From Ziziphus jujuba (lineage: Eukaryota; Streptophyta; Magnoliopsida; Rosales; Rhamnaceae), in contig NC_083384.1 in NCBI RefSeq assembly GCF_031755915.1, positions 31,601,001 through 31,665,000 on the forward strand: a stretch of 64,000 nucleotides of DNA. The letters run 5' to 3'. The position numbers and the translations under genes are program-made. The notes under the pieces are model-generated. The model ran no database searches. It saw only the letters and a list, made by a program, of their open reading frames with translations, and was not told the DNA's origin. Positions 11,301-22,906 of this stretch are shown piece after piece (within the stretch, counting starts at the first letter, position 1; the number at the start of each line of letters is the position of its first letter).

Positions 11301-14300
11301 AATTTAATTACGTTACAGAACTATAATCTGTCCCACCATACTTCTCTTTTTTTCTTTTTTTTGTGATGGAATACCACACATATTTATGCAATGAAATTGT
11401 GAAGAAAAAGCACTTTTGATTAGAAAATGCACTGCATCCCCCTTAGAGCAAGTATAAACTATTGCTTATAAGACAAAATAAATAACAACCCATAACAGAC
11501 CTTTCAGAGATTCGTGCCCTTTCGGACAATGAATGACTAAGCACAGCACCAGGCATGAGTGGGCCACTCACAGCTTGGCGACTTTTCACACTTTGAGTTC
11601 TGGCCTTGGGCAATACCACATCCTTTTCAGATGTAGATGCTGTTGCCTCAGTGGCTGATCCATTTTTCTTCCAGCCAGTTCTCTCTTGGCAAGCAGATTC
11701 TGGTATATCACATCCCAGACCCTTCCCCTTTTTGTTCAAGTATTCAGCTGGCTGTACTATATCACTACTTATTTTCCCTCCGCCATCATCCAAAGGTGGT
11801 TCACTGTTTGAGTTGAATTTCTCCAAATTGGATTGACCATGAGATGGGTACTGCCAGTGATAAATAAACCATCATTAGTTGCCAGATCATCAAGGATTAG
11901 AATTCCAAAAGGAATCACAAAAAAGGAATGGCAATAAACAAAAGAAAATTAGTTTACTTGTACTGAGCTTGAAAATATAGAAATATCATTAGTTAAAATC
12001 AAGATAATAACCTTATCAATCACAAATGATTTTAATTTTTCATCTTCTTCCCTCACCTCTGACAAATCATCGTCGTCTCGCACCTACCATTAAATGAAAG
12101 AAGTTTGTTACTAAAATCACAACCTCTGAATGAAATATATTGATGATTCACAAACAATAAGATGTAGCATACCAGTGATGCTTGAGCTTTCAAATCCTCA
12201 ACGTCAAAGTTCCAGGCACTAACTCCTCGCTGGTATTCACTCTGACCAGGGCAACAGAACAACCGTAAATGAAAAAATAATTATGGCGCCTAAAAGGAAA
12301 ACAAAGCTAATGTGTTCCTGATCTCCAAATGTAACTTGTTTTCAAGTTATTTATTATTTTTTCTTTAAAAGAAAGTAATTCAATAAATTATTAAACTCAT
12401 GTCTTTTTAAAGAATCAGAACCAAGCAATTTCACAAAATAATCAGATAATTGTTCCCAGTGAAGTTGCTTTGTCCAGTTAGATTAACTAGCAACTCGATG
12501 CTAGATTTACTTAATGCTCAAGAGTGCAACAGACAGGAACATGTTTCTGACAGCAACCATGGTAGATCATTCCATAAAAGCAGACCCTAATATGGTCTTG
12601 AATTGATCAACTTTATTAGTGTAGTTTTTCCGATAATTCTCTACAATTGACCTGTCTTATAATATATGGGTGAAAATTAGACTCTTTCTTATGTCTTAAA
12701 ATTTTGAGTGGATAACATTGTATGGACCAACTTTGAGAAAGGAACTATCATTAAGTTACTGTCAGGAATCAACCATCTGAAAGAGGGCAGGGTAAATGGT
12801 TCTTTAATGAAGGCAATGTCACTAAACTGCAAATTTGTTGGAGTTCTAATAAATGATTACGATACAAAACAAGCAAGAGGGGTAATATGCAAGCCTCAAA
12901 AGGGTAAATCCAAGTTGTCCCTACCTAGTAGCTTATTTAGAAGCTTTATGCATCTGTTCAGTAACTAAAACAATGATTCCACTGAAAAGGTTCCCTAAGA
13001 AATACAAAATGATGAAAAGAATCAAAAGATACGACTGTTGATGGAAGATAAAATTTCAGCCAATTAACGGCCTCAAGAAAGGTGTTAGACCTGTGACAAT
13101 GCCTCTTGTTCTGCAGAAGGCATTTTCTTCAGAGCTAGTTGTGCCGCATCTTTAATCTGCAAGGTTTAATCCAAACTAGTTTAGAAAGAGAGCTACATAA
13201 CAACAAATCCATTCACAACAGTATGACAGCCAACCTGAAGGGCTTTCACACGATTCCAAAGCGGTGGCAAGTCGGCAAACAATTTCTTCACAGAAAGCTC
13301 TGGAGGTTTTGCATGCTTGAAAAAGGAGTGTTTTAATAGTTTTTCTGCTGTTGGCCTCTTTGTTTGATCTTTCACCAGGCACATAGCCACCATTTCTTTA
13401 AAAGACTGCTCACAACTGGAAATCCTCTAATTAGAATATTATTCTCCCAGAGAAAGTACATAGCAAGACAGTAAGTAATACTTGAAGTAATACTTGAAGC
13501 CATTAAGCATTTTAAGTACGGTTAGAGCACCTACTTAGTGACTTCTTTGTGTCATACCTACACAAATCACATAGGGTCTCAATGTCACATTCTAGCAAGA
13601 AAGAATTTCAATACCTTAGAGAACTTTTTATCACGATCATAATCAAGTCCTGGAGGGGCATTCTGTATGGTCATCAGGAGAACCTATGAGCACAAGAAAA
13701 AGAATGCTGTGTGAGGTTTCCATAAAGCACTTCCATGAAGCCTTATTTAGCTCATGACAAATTTGCATATTCCTTCTTGTGGAACACCCATACTAGAAGC
13801 AAATACCTTCATTGGAGGATATTTAGAAAAAGGTGCATGACCATGAGCCAACTCCAGTGCCGTAATACCGAATGACCATATATCAGCCCTGTACAAGTAC
13901 AATGCAATAGACAATATTACTGGATGATCCTTTTTCTTTAACTCATGTACATCACAGAAAAAAACATTTTCTCAACAAATCAAAGCACGAAGTTGGCTAT
14001 TTATGGAAATAATATACCCAACAACTAGAGGGCCCATGAATACTAACAAAGAGCTTTGACGCTAATGAAGACCTGGGTAACAAACTTATATGCTCTGCAG
14101 GTTGCCCTCAGAACCAAATTTAATAGCACCTTAGTGACGAGATGGCATGGGCAAAGAACGTGTTGGTTAGTTATTGTTAAGCGAACAAAATGGTACATGT
14201 GGTGCTGCTGTTGCAATAGAATACAACTGGGGAAGATGTCCTGAACTATTGAATATTTTATTTTTAAGTTTGAAAATGAAGATAACTAGAACAAAACTCA

Positions 14301-16423
14301 CTTGGAATTATATCCACTTCCTGGTTGCAGTACCTCTGGTGCCATCCTGAAAAGCAAAGACAAGTTGAAATCTTAAACATATGGATAAAAAAAAATAAGC
14401 ATATCACACAAATTCGATTTTAAATTCCTTGATGTTAAATTTTACCAGCATGGAGTTCCCACAAATGTATTTCTTGACCGCTGCCTGTCACCTGCATCAA
14501 ACATGCAAGCAGAAACACCGAAGTCGGCAAGCTTTACAATCCCATTACTATCTAGTAGAATGTTTCCAGCCTGCAGCTCAAATGTTTAATCAAAAAAATA
14601 AAAATAAAAATCAACTCCAAAAAAGTGTAGGTTTCAAAACAAAAATAATGAGAATTCCAGACTCCTCTACTGACCTTTACATCCCGATGAATGTGCCCTT
14701 GTTGATGGAGGTAATCCAAAGCCTTAAGGGTTTCTTTAAGAATAGAACCAATAGCAGCCTCCTCAAAGCCATCTGGATATGCAATCTTCATAAGGTGCAA
14801 ACAAGAACCTTCTGCCATGAATGGCATGACCACCCAAAGATTCCGTTCAACAACAAAGGAACAATATGCCCTTATGACATTTGGATGATCAATCAAGCTC
14901 ATTGTTTGAGCCTCCCTTCGTATGTCATCCTGTATAAGAGCATAAATATATGAACCACAGCTGAAAAAAGAATTGCTGAGGTAGGCATGTAGCTGTTGTT
15001 TATAAAATTTTACATTTTGTTTTCTCTTATGTTTCTTCTAAAAAGTTACTTAACCAACCAAGAAAGTAACTTTCTAACAGTTGTAAGTCACTCAATTTAG
15101 GAATATTCTTAAAAGAGTTTGACCAAGCGTGTCTACTGATCCTTATTCGAAATTTTCTGACAGCATGAGCATTAAAGCAATCACCTCTCTGTTGCTCTAC
15201 TGAACCATAATCTCCTGTGGAGCTATATTTTATATATCTTGACAAACTAAGGCATCAAATTTTCCTCATGACAAGTTCCCAAACTACACCTCATTTTAGC
15301 AAATTATAGAAAACTTGAACAACTCAAATTCACCATTCTAGAGGACGTTAAAGTTGAAATTTACAACAAGAAAATTGCAAACTTGAAATGCAACGTAAAG
15401 TCAGAAAAAGTTCTCAAGCTTAATTCTCATAAGTTCAATCCAACAAGAAAACAATTACTCAACAATAACAATAGACTATGACTAGTCATTGGCTGCAAGA
15501 TAACTAAAAAGCTAAATAGAAAAAACCTACTGATCAGGATCTTCTTGTCATTTTATAAATATGTGGCGGATAACATGTACAAAACTGCAGTTATTATCCC
15601 AACACCATGTAACACTTTGCAGTCCTAGTGCTACAGATTACCAAATAGAATAATTGATCTCAACAAGCAATCCAGATTATTTGCTCCAAACTCGGTATGT
15701 TCTCTTTCTAAAGCTTAATCATTTTGAGGAAATGAACTTAATTTTATATGCGCAAAACTTTAAAAATTAAATAAAATAAAGAAAGAAACCGAGGAAAAAA
15801 AAAAACACTTGCTCACTGAATAATCACTAGCACCACCAACAAACACAATCAAGGATCTGAGACATAAACACACCAAAATAAATGAGCCTCTGCCCCTATG
15901 CAAAATCAGCAAAGTGAACTCTTACTCAATTCAATGAACAAAATGACAATTTTTTCAACCTCGCGATCTCAATTGCTCCGTAATTTCATTACAGAAATTA
16001 AATAACATAAGATCTTTCCCATGCTCTAACCTCAAAAATGGCACCAAGAAATGAAAGCGAATCGAATTCCAGAAAATACAATTCCAAAACAAAACAAGAT
16101 CCAGCCAAAGTCAAAGTTTTAAATCAAACTAAAAAACTCTAATTAAAAAAAATGAACCCAAAAAAAAAAAAATACATATATATATATAGATAGAAAAAAC
16201 AAATACAAAATAATAATAATAATAATAATACTAAAAGAAAGCAGCTAACCAGATTGCTATTGCAGCGATCGAGATCCAAGCACTTGACAGCGACGACTTC
16301 ATTGGAAGGAAGATAGATCGCTCTGAAAACCGTAGCGCTGGCACCATATCCAACCTCTTCAAGAAGTTTGTAGTCGCTGGGGTTCACAGTATAAGCCCTG
16401 GAATTGCCTCCCATCCTTCCCAT
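8333..16423 (-). CDS. STE20/GCK-type (OSR1/SPAK-like) Ser/Thr protein kinase
   Basis: Twenty-one exons on the minus strand encode 734 residues. They are 16250-16423, 14675-14929, 14446-14570, 14302-14346, 13807-13888, 13615-13683, 13235-13405, 13091-13156, 12173-12241, 12012-12083, 11501-11850, 10474-10610, 10267-10361, 10157-10195, 10010-10069, 9475-9576, 9290-9341, 9143-9198, 8861-8925, 8726-8777 and 8333-8401; all phases agree. The kinase domain (about 18-290) has the Gly loop GYGASATV at 25-32, catalytic K47 in [15 protein letters not shown] at 139-143, DFG at 159-161, activation loop [12 protein letters not shown] and APE at 187-189. The tail carries acidic and Ser-rich regions, two SGPLM-containing motifs, and a coiled coil near the C-terminus ([19 protein letters not shown]). 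Plant relatives include BLUS1 and the At4g24100/At4g10730 pair (from memory). A 1.3 kb first intron follows exon 1. The gene is intact; substrates are unknown. Confidence 0.93.
9662..10004. repeat. Tandem duplication inside a kinase intron
   Basis: A 154-bp segment at 9662-9815 recurs, identical by eye, at 9851-10004. The 35-bp spacer itself repeats the internal piece TTTGCACGCTAGTGTTGCA. Each copy includes a (GT)n stretch. The second copy ends six bases from the splice donor of exon 15 (exon end at 10010), so the event expanded the intron right up to the 5' splice site without altering it. Confidence 0.9.
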
Positions 16424-16658
16424 ACGGCTCTCGGCCAAACCAAACCGAGACCTCGAGCCTCTCGTTGTGTCCGTACAAGACAGTGTTCGTGGGTTTGGGG
16501 TTGGGTTTGGGGGGTTAACCTTTTCACGGAGCGTTTTTGATGATATTATATGGAGCCGTTGACCGCCATGAGAGAAGAGGACTCTGGCTTGGGATGAGAG
16601 CGACAAGGAGAGAAGGGTGCTGACGTGTAGGAGTGCTGCTTGGGTATTGGGATGTTGA

Positions 16659-16664
16659 CACGTG
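16659..16664. promoter_or_regulatory. G-box upstream of the kinase gene
   Basis: A CACGTG core in the context GACACGTGGATGG lies about 235 bp upstream of the kinase ATG. A related TGACGTGT element is close by near 16620. Both are typical bZIP/bHLH binding sequences; function is inferred. Confidence 0.45.
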
Positions 16665-18136
16665 GATGGCCATCATAAGGTACGGCTGGGACCCGCCCTC
16701 ACTTCTTTTGGTTGCTATTTGATTTTTAGTAGGGAACTAGGGAGTGGATTCGGTAATTTTCTTTTTTTTCTTTTTTTTCTTTTTAATAAGTCAAATATTT
16801 ATTTTACCCTTTTGGGTTTGGAATTTTGAACTGTCTTACCTGTCCTACCCGTTAAATATTAATCGTTGCCAATTTCAGATAATGGAACACCCTGGGAATT
16901 ACTGTTTTGTTAATTTTCTAATTTGTATTTTTCTTCTCAAAAATATATTTTACATCCATTTTTTGTAATTTAACAATACCACTTCTTTTAATTTTTTGAA
17001 TTTAATTCTGATTAAATATTTGTAAATTATTCGTTTTTTCATGCAATTGGTAAATTTTAAGCCAGTTGATAAAAGTAAAACTACATATATTTTAGAAGCT
17101 TGACAATGAATTATGAAAGAGTATTTAAAAAAACCAAACACAAACAATTACAAGCTCTAAATATAGAGCCTTGTTAAGCAGATCATACTCCATAATACGC
17201 AAACACTTTGACGAATAATAGCGTATATCAACTTTAACAAAAGTTAGAGATCTAAACATGGAGCAAAGTTTTTACGCAAAAAAGGTGTTGACCTTAGAAG
17301 AAAAATTGATTGGTCCACCACGACGGGATAGAAAATGTTCACCCACAAAATGAAGCTCCTTCTTTGTCAAAAACAGATGAGGCAGTAGTCTAGCAAGATC
17401 TATTCGGTACTCATTCATCAACTAAACCATTTCCAATTCTGATCTAAATATCATAAAGCATTAATATATATTACGACAATGACAAATTATGTACGTATTG
17501 ATTATTTGTTTTCAAGGGATAGCTCCAATCACAAGTATTTTCTTCCCCCCAAAAAAAAGAATAAAGGAAAAAAGAAATCACAATTACGATATATCTATCA
17601 GTTTTGGGCAAACAAAAACAAAAATCTATTTGTTTGAAGATGTAAACATTGTTTGAAAATCAACAATAATCTGTCGTATCTTTACAAAAGCCTCTTTCAA
17701 GGAAAGATGAATTTTTTCATTGGGTTATGCTACCAAAAGCAATTATAACCATTCCAATGGAACATATAATGGGAACTTTGTACAGTTTGCATTGTCTAAT
17801 GTGGTATGGAATTGTCAAGTCCTTCAGCTGTGGAGCAATGTTCATGTGGGATTCTCGTTGTCCCTTTTGTCTACCAAGATGGAACTCCTTTGTCATGACA
17901 AGGGGCACGCGTCCTTTGAGTCTTCTGTTCAAGTTGCCCCAATTCATTATTTTGATTACACCAGTCCAATTCACATACATTGAGGATAAGATAGATTCAT
18001 AGGATTTACTATCCAACCATAAATATAAATTTATTTGATATCAATAACTTTTATTATATTTCCATAAAATAATCTAATGATAAAGTTTTTATTTTTTAGA
18101 CAAAATATGCATATTCAAATTTTCACTTTTTACTAT

Positions 18137-18246
18137 TTAAAAAATAAATATCGATTATTCATTAAGAATTAAATTGTTATCAATGTACAATTCAAAAAAT
18201 AAACATCAATTATTCACTAAGAATGAAACTGTTATCAATGTACAAT
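18137..18246. repeat. Short tandem repeat, about 55 bp unit
   Basis: Two imperfect copies of an AT-rich unit lie head to tail. Each ends in TGTTATCAATGTACAATTC, and a third partial copy (TGTTATCAATGTTCAATTC) follows to about 18267. No coding content is seen. Confidence 0.7.
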
Positions 18247-19452
18247 TCTGTTATCAATGTTCAATTCGTACTCGAAGCATTTTGCTATGAAACCCTCCCT
18301 ATGTAACACAAAAATGGCCTATGACATTTCTTTTATCTTTTTTCCCGGTGGATGCATATTTTGAGTTATTGGTTTTGTACATGCAACATAACATGTGATC
18401 TTTGGCCGTATTCAAGAGAATCTATAAAAGGTGAGCGGCAGAAAGCAATCGTCAATGAAAATTTATGTTCTTTTTATATAAATAAAATAAAATAAAATGC
18501 AGTTTTATATGCTAAAGCAAAAATATGATAAATACAAGAGAAAAATTTTAGTTGGAAAGGTCAGATTGACGAAAGCAAGCACTTTCCACAGGCATCTAAA
18601 TAAAGTGACATTTGGGTATTTTCTAAAGTATAATGTACATGAATACTGGGATAAGGCTAGACTAGATTGAGTTGACCCCATCTTTTTTCATTTCTCACCT
18701 CAATATCAAAACTAAATGACATTGAAAAAATAAAAATAAATAATAAATAATAAAAAAATAAAAATAAAAAAGCGAGATAATTATGGCACAAAAATCAGAT
18801 TATTTATAAAAATTTTAATCATCATCAGATAAATTAAGTCAATTTTATGCGATCATTTTATTTATGTAAAGCATATGCTAATTAAATATTTAATCTTGAT
18901 ATAAGTTGGTGTAATTGTAATATTAAATTAAATCAATCTTCTGGACTTACAGTTAGAAGGTGGGAAGAAAAGACAGATATTTATGAGCTTGACATAAAAA
19001 AGAGAGTGAAATTTTTGGTACAAATGCATACAAGTTGAAGATTGATAGCTTTTCATTTTTATTTTTATTTTTTTGACGAAAAAATACAGATTTTTTTATG
19101 AAATTATAATATGTTGAAAGATAAAGATGCCGAGCTTCTAACCACAAATACAAAGTTGCTAACCATGCGTGAATTTATATATATCATATTGTCCGTTGAT
19201 CTTCAAAATCTATTTTTCCCCTAAAAATTAAAGGGTGAATAAAAAGTCTCCAGATTCACCAGAAACATAAAAAGCGTTCAGCTTATATAGTTTGCAACTA
19301 AATGGATGTACACAAAAACTTAGGGCTTCTATTAATATCACACAACTTTGATTTGAGAGTTAAATCCAAAATTGGGTCTAGTCTTTACAAAGGAAATTTT
19401 AAAAAGTCGAAGAAATTTATACAATTATCAAATAAATAAATAAACACCCTCG

Positions 19453-20256
19453 TCACAATAATCTTTTACGCCTCAAGGTCTTGGCAGAAGCTTTGGAAAC
19501 CAAAAAGCCCACACCTAAACACATGACCCAAATACCCACATCCACGGCCCATCTTACACCTTCCATATCCATCTCTAGCTCTACCAACTCACCGTCAGAG
19601 CCGGACTTGTGTAAATCCCCACCGTCAAATCCAATCTCCGTCTCCCCACAACCATAAGAGCAATCGCATCCGTCCGATTCATCATCATCATCATCATAAC
19701 CTATCTCTCTCTCCTCTGGAATCTCCTCCAGCCCACTAAAACCTCTCCTCCCATTCCGTTTCCTCTTGACAACCATAGCCACATTCTCTCTCATCGCCAC
19801 GTCACCCTCCACCTCCACGCAAACCTCCGCCTCCGAAACCCTCATACCACCGACCATGTCACTCTCGAGCGCGCATTTACAATCCAATTTCCACTCGCCG
19901 TCCTCATCTTTCCTGAAAATTCCCTTGAGCACCTTCTCCTCCTTAAAATACACCTCGAACCGTATACCTTCGCTGGCCCGGACCCTCTCTCTGCTCCCGA
20001 AGACAACCTCCTCGACGCCATTCGTCTCCGCATTGACGGAGCGGTAGAGCGAAACGAAGGCCTGCGAATCGGGTCGGATCTTGGAGCCGTCGACCTCGAG
20101 GGCGTTCTCATTGATGCGAGGGAGGTAGAGGAGGGTTAAGGATTCGGGTAAGGGCTTCCTGGAGCGCAAACCCGAGAACCGTACAAAGAAAGATAGGATC
20201 TTTAAGCGGTCACGGTAGTTGAAGTGAACTCCGTGATAGTCCGTCGACCTACACAT
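19453..20256 (-). CDS. Acidic tail-anchored protein of unknown function
   Basis: One uninterrupted frame of 267 residues with strongly coding-like composition. The N-terminal half (about 1-170) alternates hydrophobic and polar residues in a beta-rich manner (LTLLYLPRINENALEVDGSK, then IRFEVYFKEEKVLKGIFRKD), resembling the C2/LEA2-like sandwich of plant membrane proteins. A basic KRKRNGRR patch and a very acidic low-complexity region follow (YDDDDDESDGCDCSYGCGE). The protein ends with one hydrophobic helix (WAVDVGIWVMCLGVGFLV) and a short basic tail KTLRRKRLL, the layout of a tail anchor. I do not recognise a characterised domain. It sits between the kinase and the YSL gene, the place that At4g24110, a hypoxia-induced gene of unknown function, holds in Arabidopsis as I remember it. 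Reality of the gene is likely; function is unknown. Confidence 0.82.
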   Translation of the reverse strand: MCRSTDYHGVHFNYRDRLKILSFFVRFSGLRSRKPLPESLTLLYLPRINENALEVDGSKIRPDSQAFVSLYRSVNAETNGVEEVVFGSRERVRASEGIRFEVYFKEEKVLKGIFRKDEDGEWKLDCKCALESDMVGGMRVSEAEVCVEVEGDVAMRENVAMVVKRKRNGRRGFSGLEEIPEEREIGYDDDDDESDGCDCSYGCGETEIGFDGGDLHKSGSDGELVELEMDMEGVRWAVDVGIWVMCLGVGFLVSKASAKTLRRKRLL

Positions 20257-22875
20257 ATCGTTGACGGAATTTCTTAGTGCTCTACGATTTCTAGCTTTGT
20301 ACTGAAGACGAGTGAATAGGTTAAGATATTTCTATTTAATATAATAAAATTTTAAAAAAATGAATCTAAAAATTGAGGGCGCCTCGGCCTTCGGTTTTGA
20401 TTCGGATTCAGCGGGTGGAGAGCACACGGTTTTTGTGGATGACGTGGACAAAAAGACAAAAAAAGCCGCCAACAAACAAGTGGTGCATGTTTGCCGCGTG
20501 CCCGGGGACTCGGTTGACCTGGCAGGCTCTCAAATTGCAAGTTATCGTGTGGTTCGCGGTGTGAGTTTGGCGAAGAATCTAATTCGTTGGATTTGGAAGG
20601 TGCATGAACTAAAAGTTGGGGAATTAATTATTTGTGATTATTAATAATATAAGGACAAGCTTTTTTTATTAGTAATTTGGTTGGGAAAAAAAAAAAAACA
20701 AAGATGAAAAAATATTTAATTTGGATATTGATGTTTTTTTCATGGTGATCAAAAATATTAAAAAAAATAAAAATAAAAAAATGTTGTTTTCATGGAGTGT
20801 AAAGTTGTGAAAATGGCCAATGAGACGCAATGTTGGTGGTGAGGATGAATGGATGGTGGTGATGATAATGATGATGATGATGATGATAAGTAAAGGTTAC
20901 TCTTCCTCATGATTCATGAATGAATACGGAGACCTGAGAATGACGGCAAAGCCGAAAGATCACACACAAGTGGGTGGGCCGCCCTTTTTACATTTGGGCT
21001 CCTGGGTCACATCTGGTTCTAATTAAATCAATTTTAACATATATTTTCATACGGTAACTCCATACTTGTTTTACTAAACAATGACGTGGTGATACGTTAA
21101 TTGTTAATATTTTTTTTATATCTTATAATTATAGAAGAAAAAATTAATTATATAGTGCTACATCATTATTTATCAAAATTTTGATAAATGTAGAATAAAT
21201 GATTTTCACAACAAAGTTATACACTTTTCATATATTATTAATTTTTATAAAAAATTAGGAAGAGATACATTATATCATATTGCCTAACACATTGTATTAA
21301 TAGTAGATATATCATTTGGAAAAAACTAATATTATTATAATATGATAAAAAAAAATTAGTAACGTTTTTGTATAAAGTGTTTTCTTCCTATCAAAAAAAA
21401 TACTAGTACTAACATATAGTGGGATTTGAATCCACATGATATCTATAAGTTAGTGTCCATACTTGATTTGGATTTGTATATGATTAGTTTTGAATTTTTG
21501 ATATGATAAGGATTTCATAAAAGGCTTATGGGAAATAAACTTTCAATTCAATTTTGAAAAGTTGAATAAAGCACTAATAACAATAAATATTGGATTCTAG
21601 ATCGGTTTTATGAGTTCCTTTTTCCGCATGTAGATTTTATTTTTTACAATTAACTTTTAAAATGTTGAATAAACTACTCATAACCATTAATAGTGAGATT
21701 GGTTCTTACATATATTTTATGAGATTCTCTTTGCATATCTAAGTTTTATTTTTTTAAAAAATAAAAACAATATTTAAGTTGACATAAACTATGAGTTCAT
21801 TTCCATAAATCTCTCACAAAATGCATCTCAAATCATTTTTATTTTGATATAATGGTAATGATCTCTTATTTAACAATTATAGTTATCCTGATGTAATAAG
21901 TAATAAACATTATCATTTAAACATAATATTGTCAAGCTATTATTTTTCAATGAATTTTACTATTTATCATTGGTGATGATCACTATCTTACATGATAAAT
22001 TTTAATTGTAACATTTAGTTCTAATAGTTTTTATTTTAAAATTTTAAAAATGAACATTTTAATTATAACTATTTAAATTGTTAGTTGACATATAGATCCA
22101 ACTAATTATTTATCAATGATGATAAATACTATTTTAATAAATAAAGTGGCAATTTATTCGAAAATGATTTTAAGTCTGAATTTTTTCAAAAGCATATTTT
22201 GCTAACAAAACTATTGTTATCTGAAGTAATATTCTAAATTTGAATTTCCTTCCATACTTCTAATATATATGTATATATATATTTTTATTGGAATAAATAA
22301 ATAATTTAACCAATGTGATGATATTTTATTTCTGAATAACAATAGATAAGAAGCATACTTATTTTTTTTTTCTTAGAAAAGCATATTTATTATTAGCCAA
22401 TAGAAACCTTTCACATAATATAAAATATATATATTGGAATAAATAAATAAATTTTTTTTTTTATAAACATTGGAATAAATAAATAAATAATTTAACCAGT
22501 ACGATGATATTTTATTTCTCAGTAACAATAGATAAGAAGTACATTTATTCTTAGCCAATAGAAACCTTTCACATCACATGATATTCTGAAATTGATAAGG
22601 GAAAAGTGGATGCCTTTATTTAAAAAAGCTTGAAAAAGAATGGCCTGCTATTTAGATGTGAGGATGTAATAACAATCTACAGTATTGTTGACCTATGATT
22701 ATAGTCCAGCCAACCGGGTAGAGTTCAGAAAGAGGTATCTAAAAACAAAAAAGAAGGCAACTGGTAGTCATTAAGTTCCATGTCTCTCTTGGAATCTTTA
22801 TAGTGCTCATGAGTCCTAAGAACATAAGTGGTCTGATGTAGTGTCTTGCACTAGTTCTATTAGTTATTCCTTTTC

Positions 22876-22906
<31 letters not shown>

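Larger units (their letters stand above)
16424..19452. other. Intergenic region, kinase to tail-anchored protein gene
   Basis: This 3 kb spacer is mostly AT-rich with no recognisable gene. A less AT-rich island at 17720-18016 is open in three overlapping frames (two plus, one minus) of 87-99 codons, none resembling a known family. A short tandem repeat lies at 18137-18246. Poly(T) and (TAAA)n stretches are scattered through it. Confidence 0.5.

Noticed and set aside
20360..20644. Open plus-strand frame of 94 codons just upstream of the tail-anchored protein gene
   Set aside because: It lies in that gene's promoter side, overlaps another open frame, and shows no family features; it is better explained by the higher GC of the promoter.
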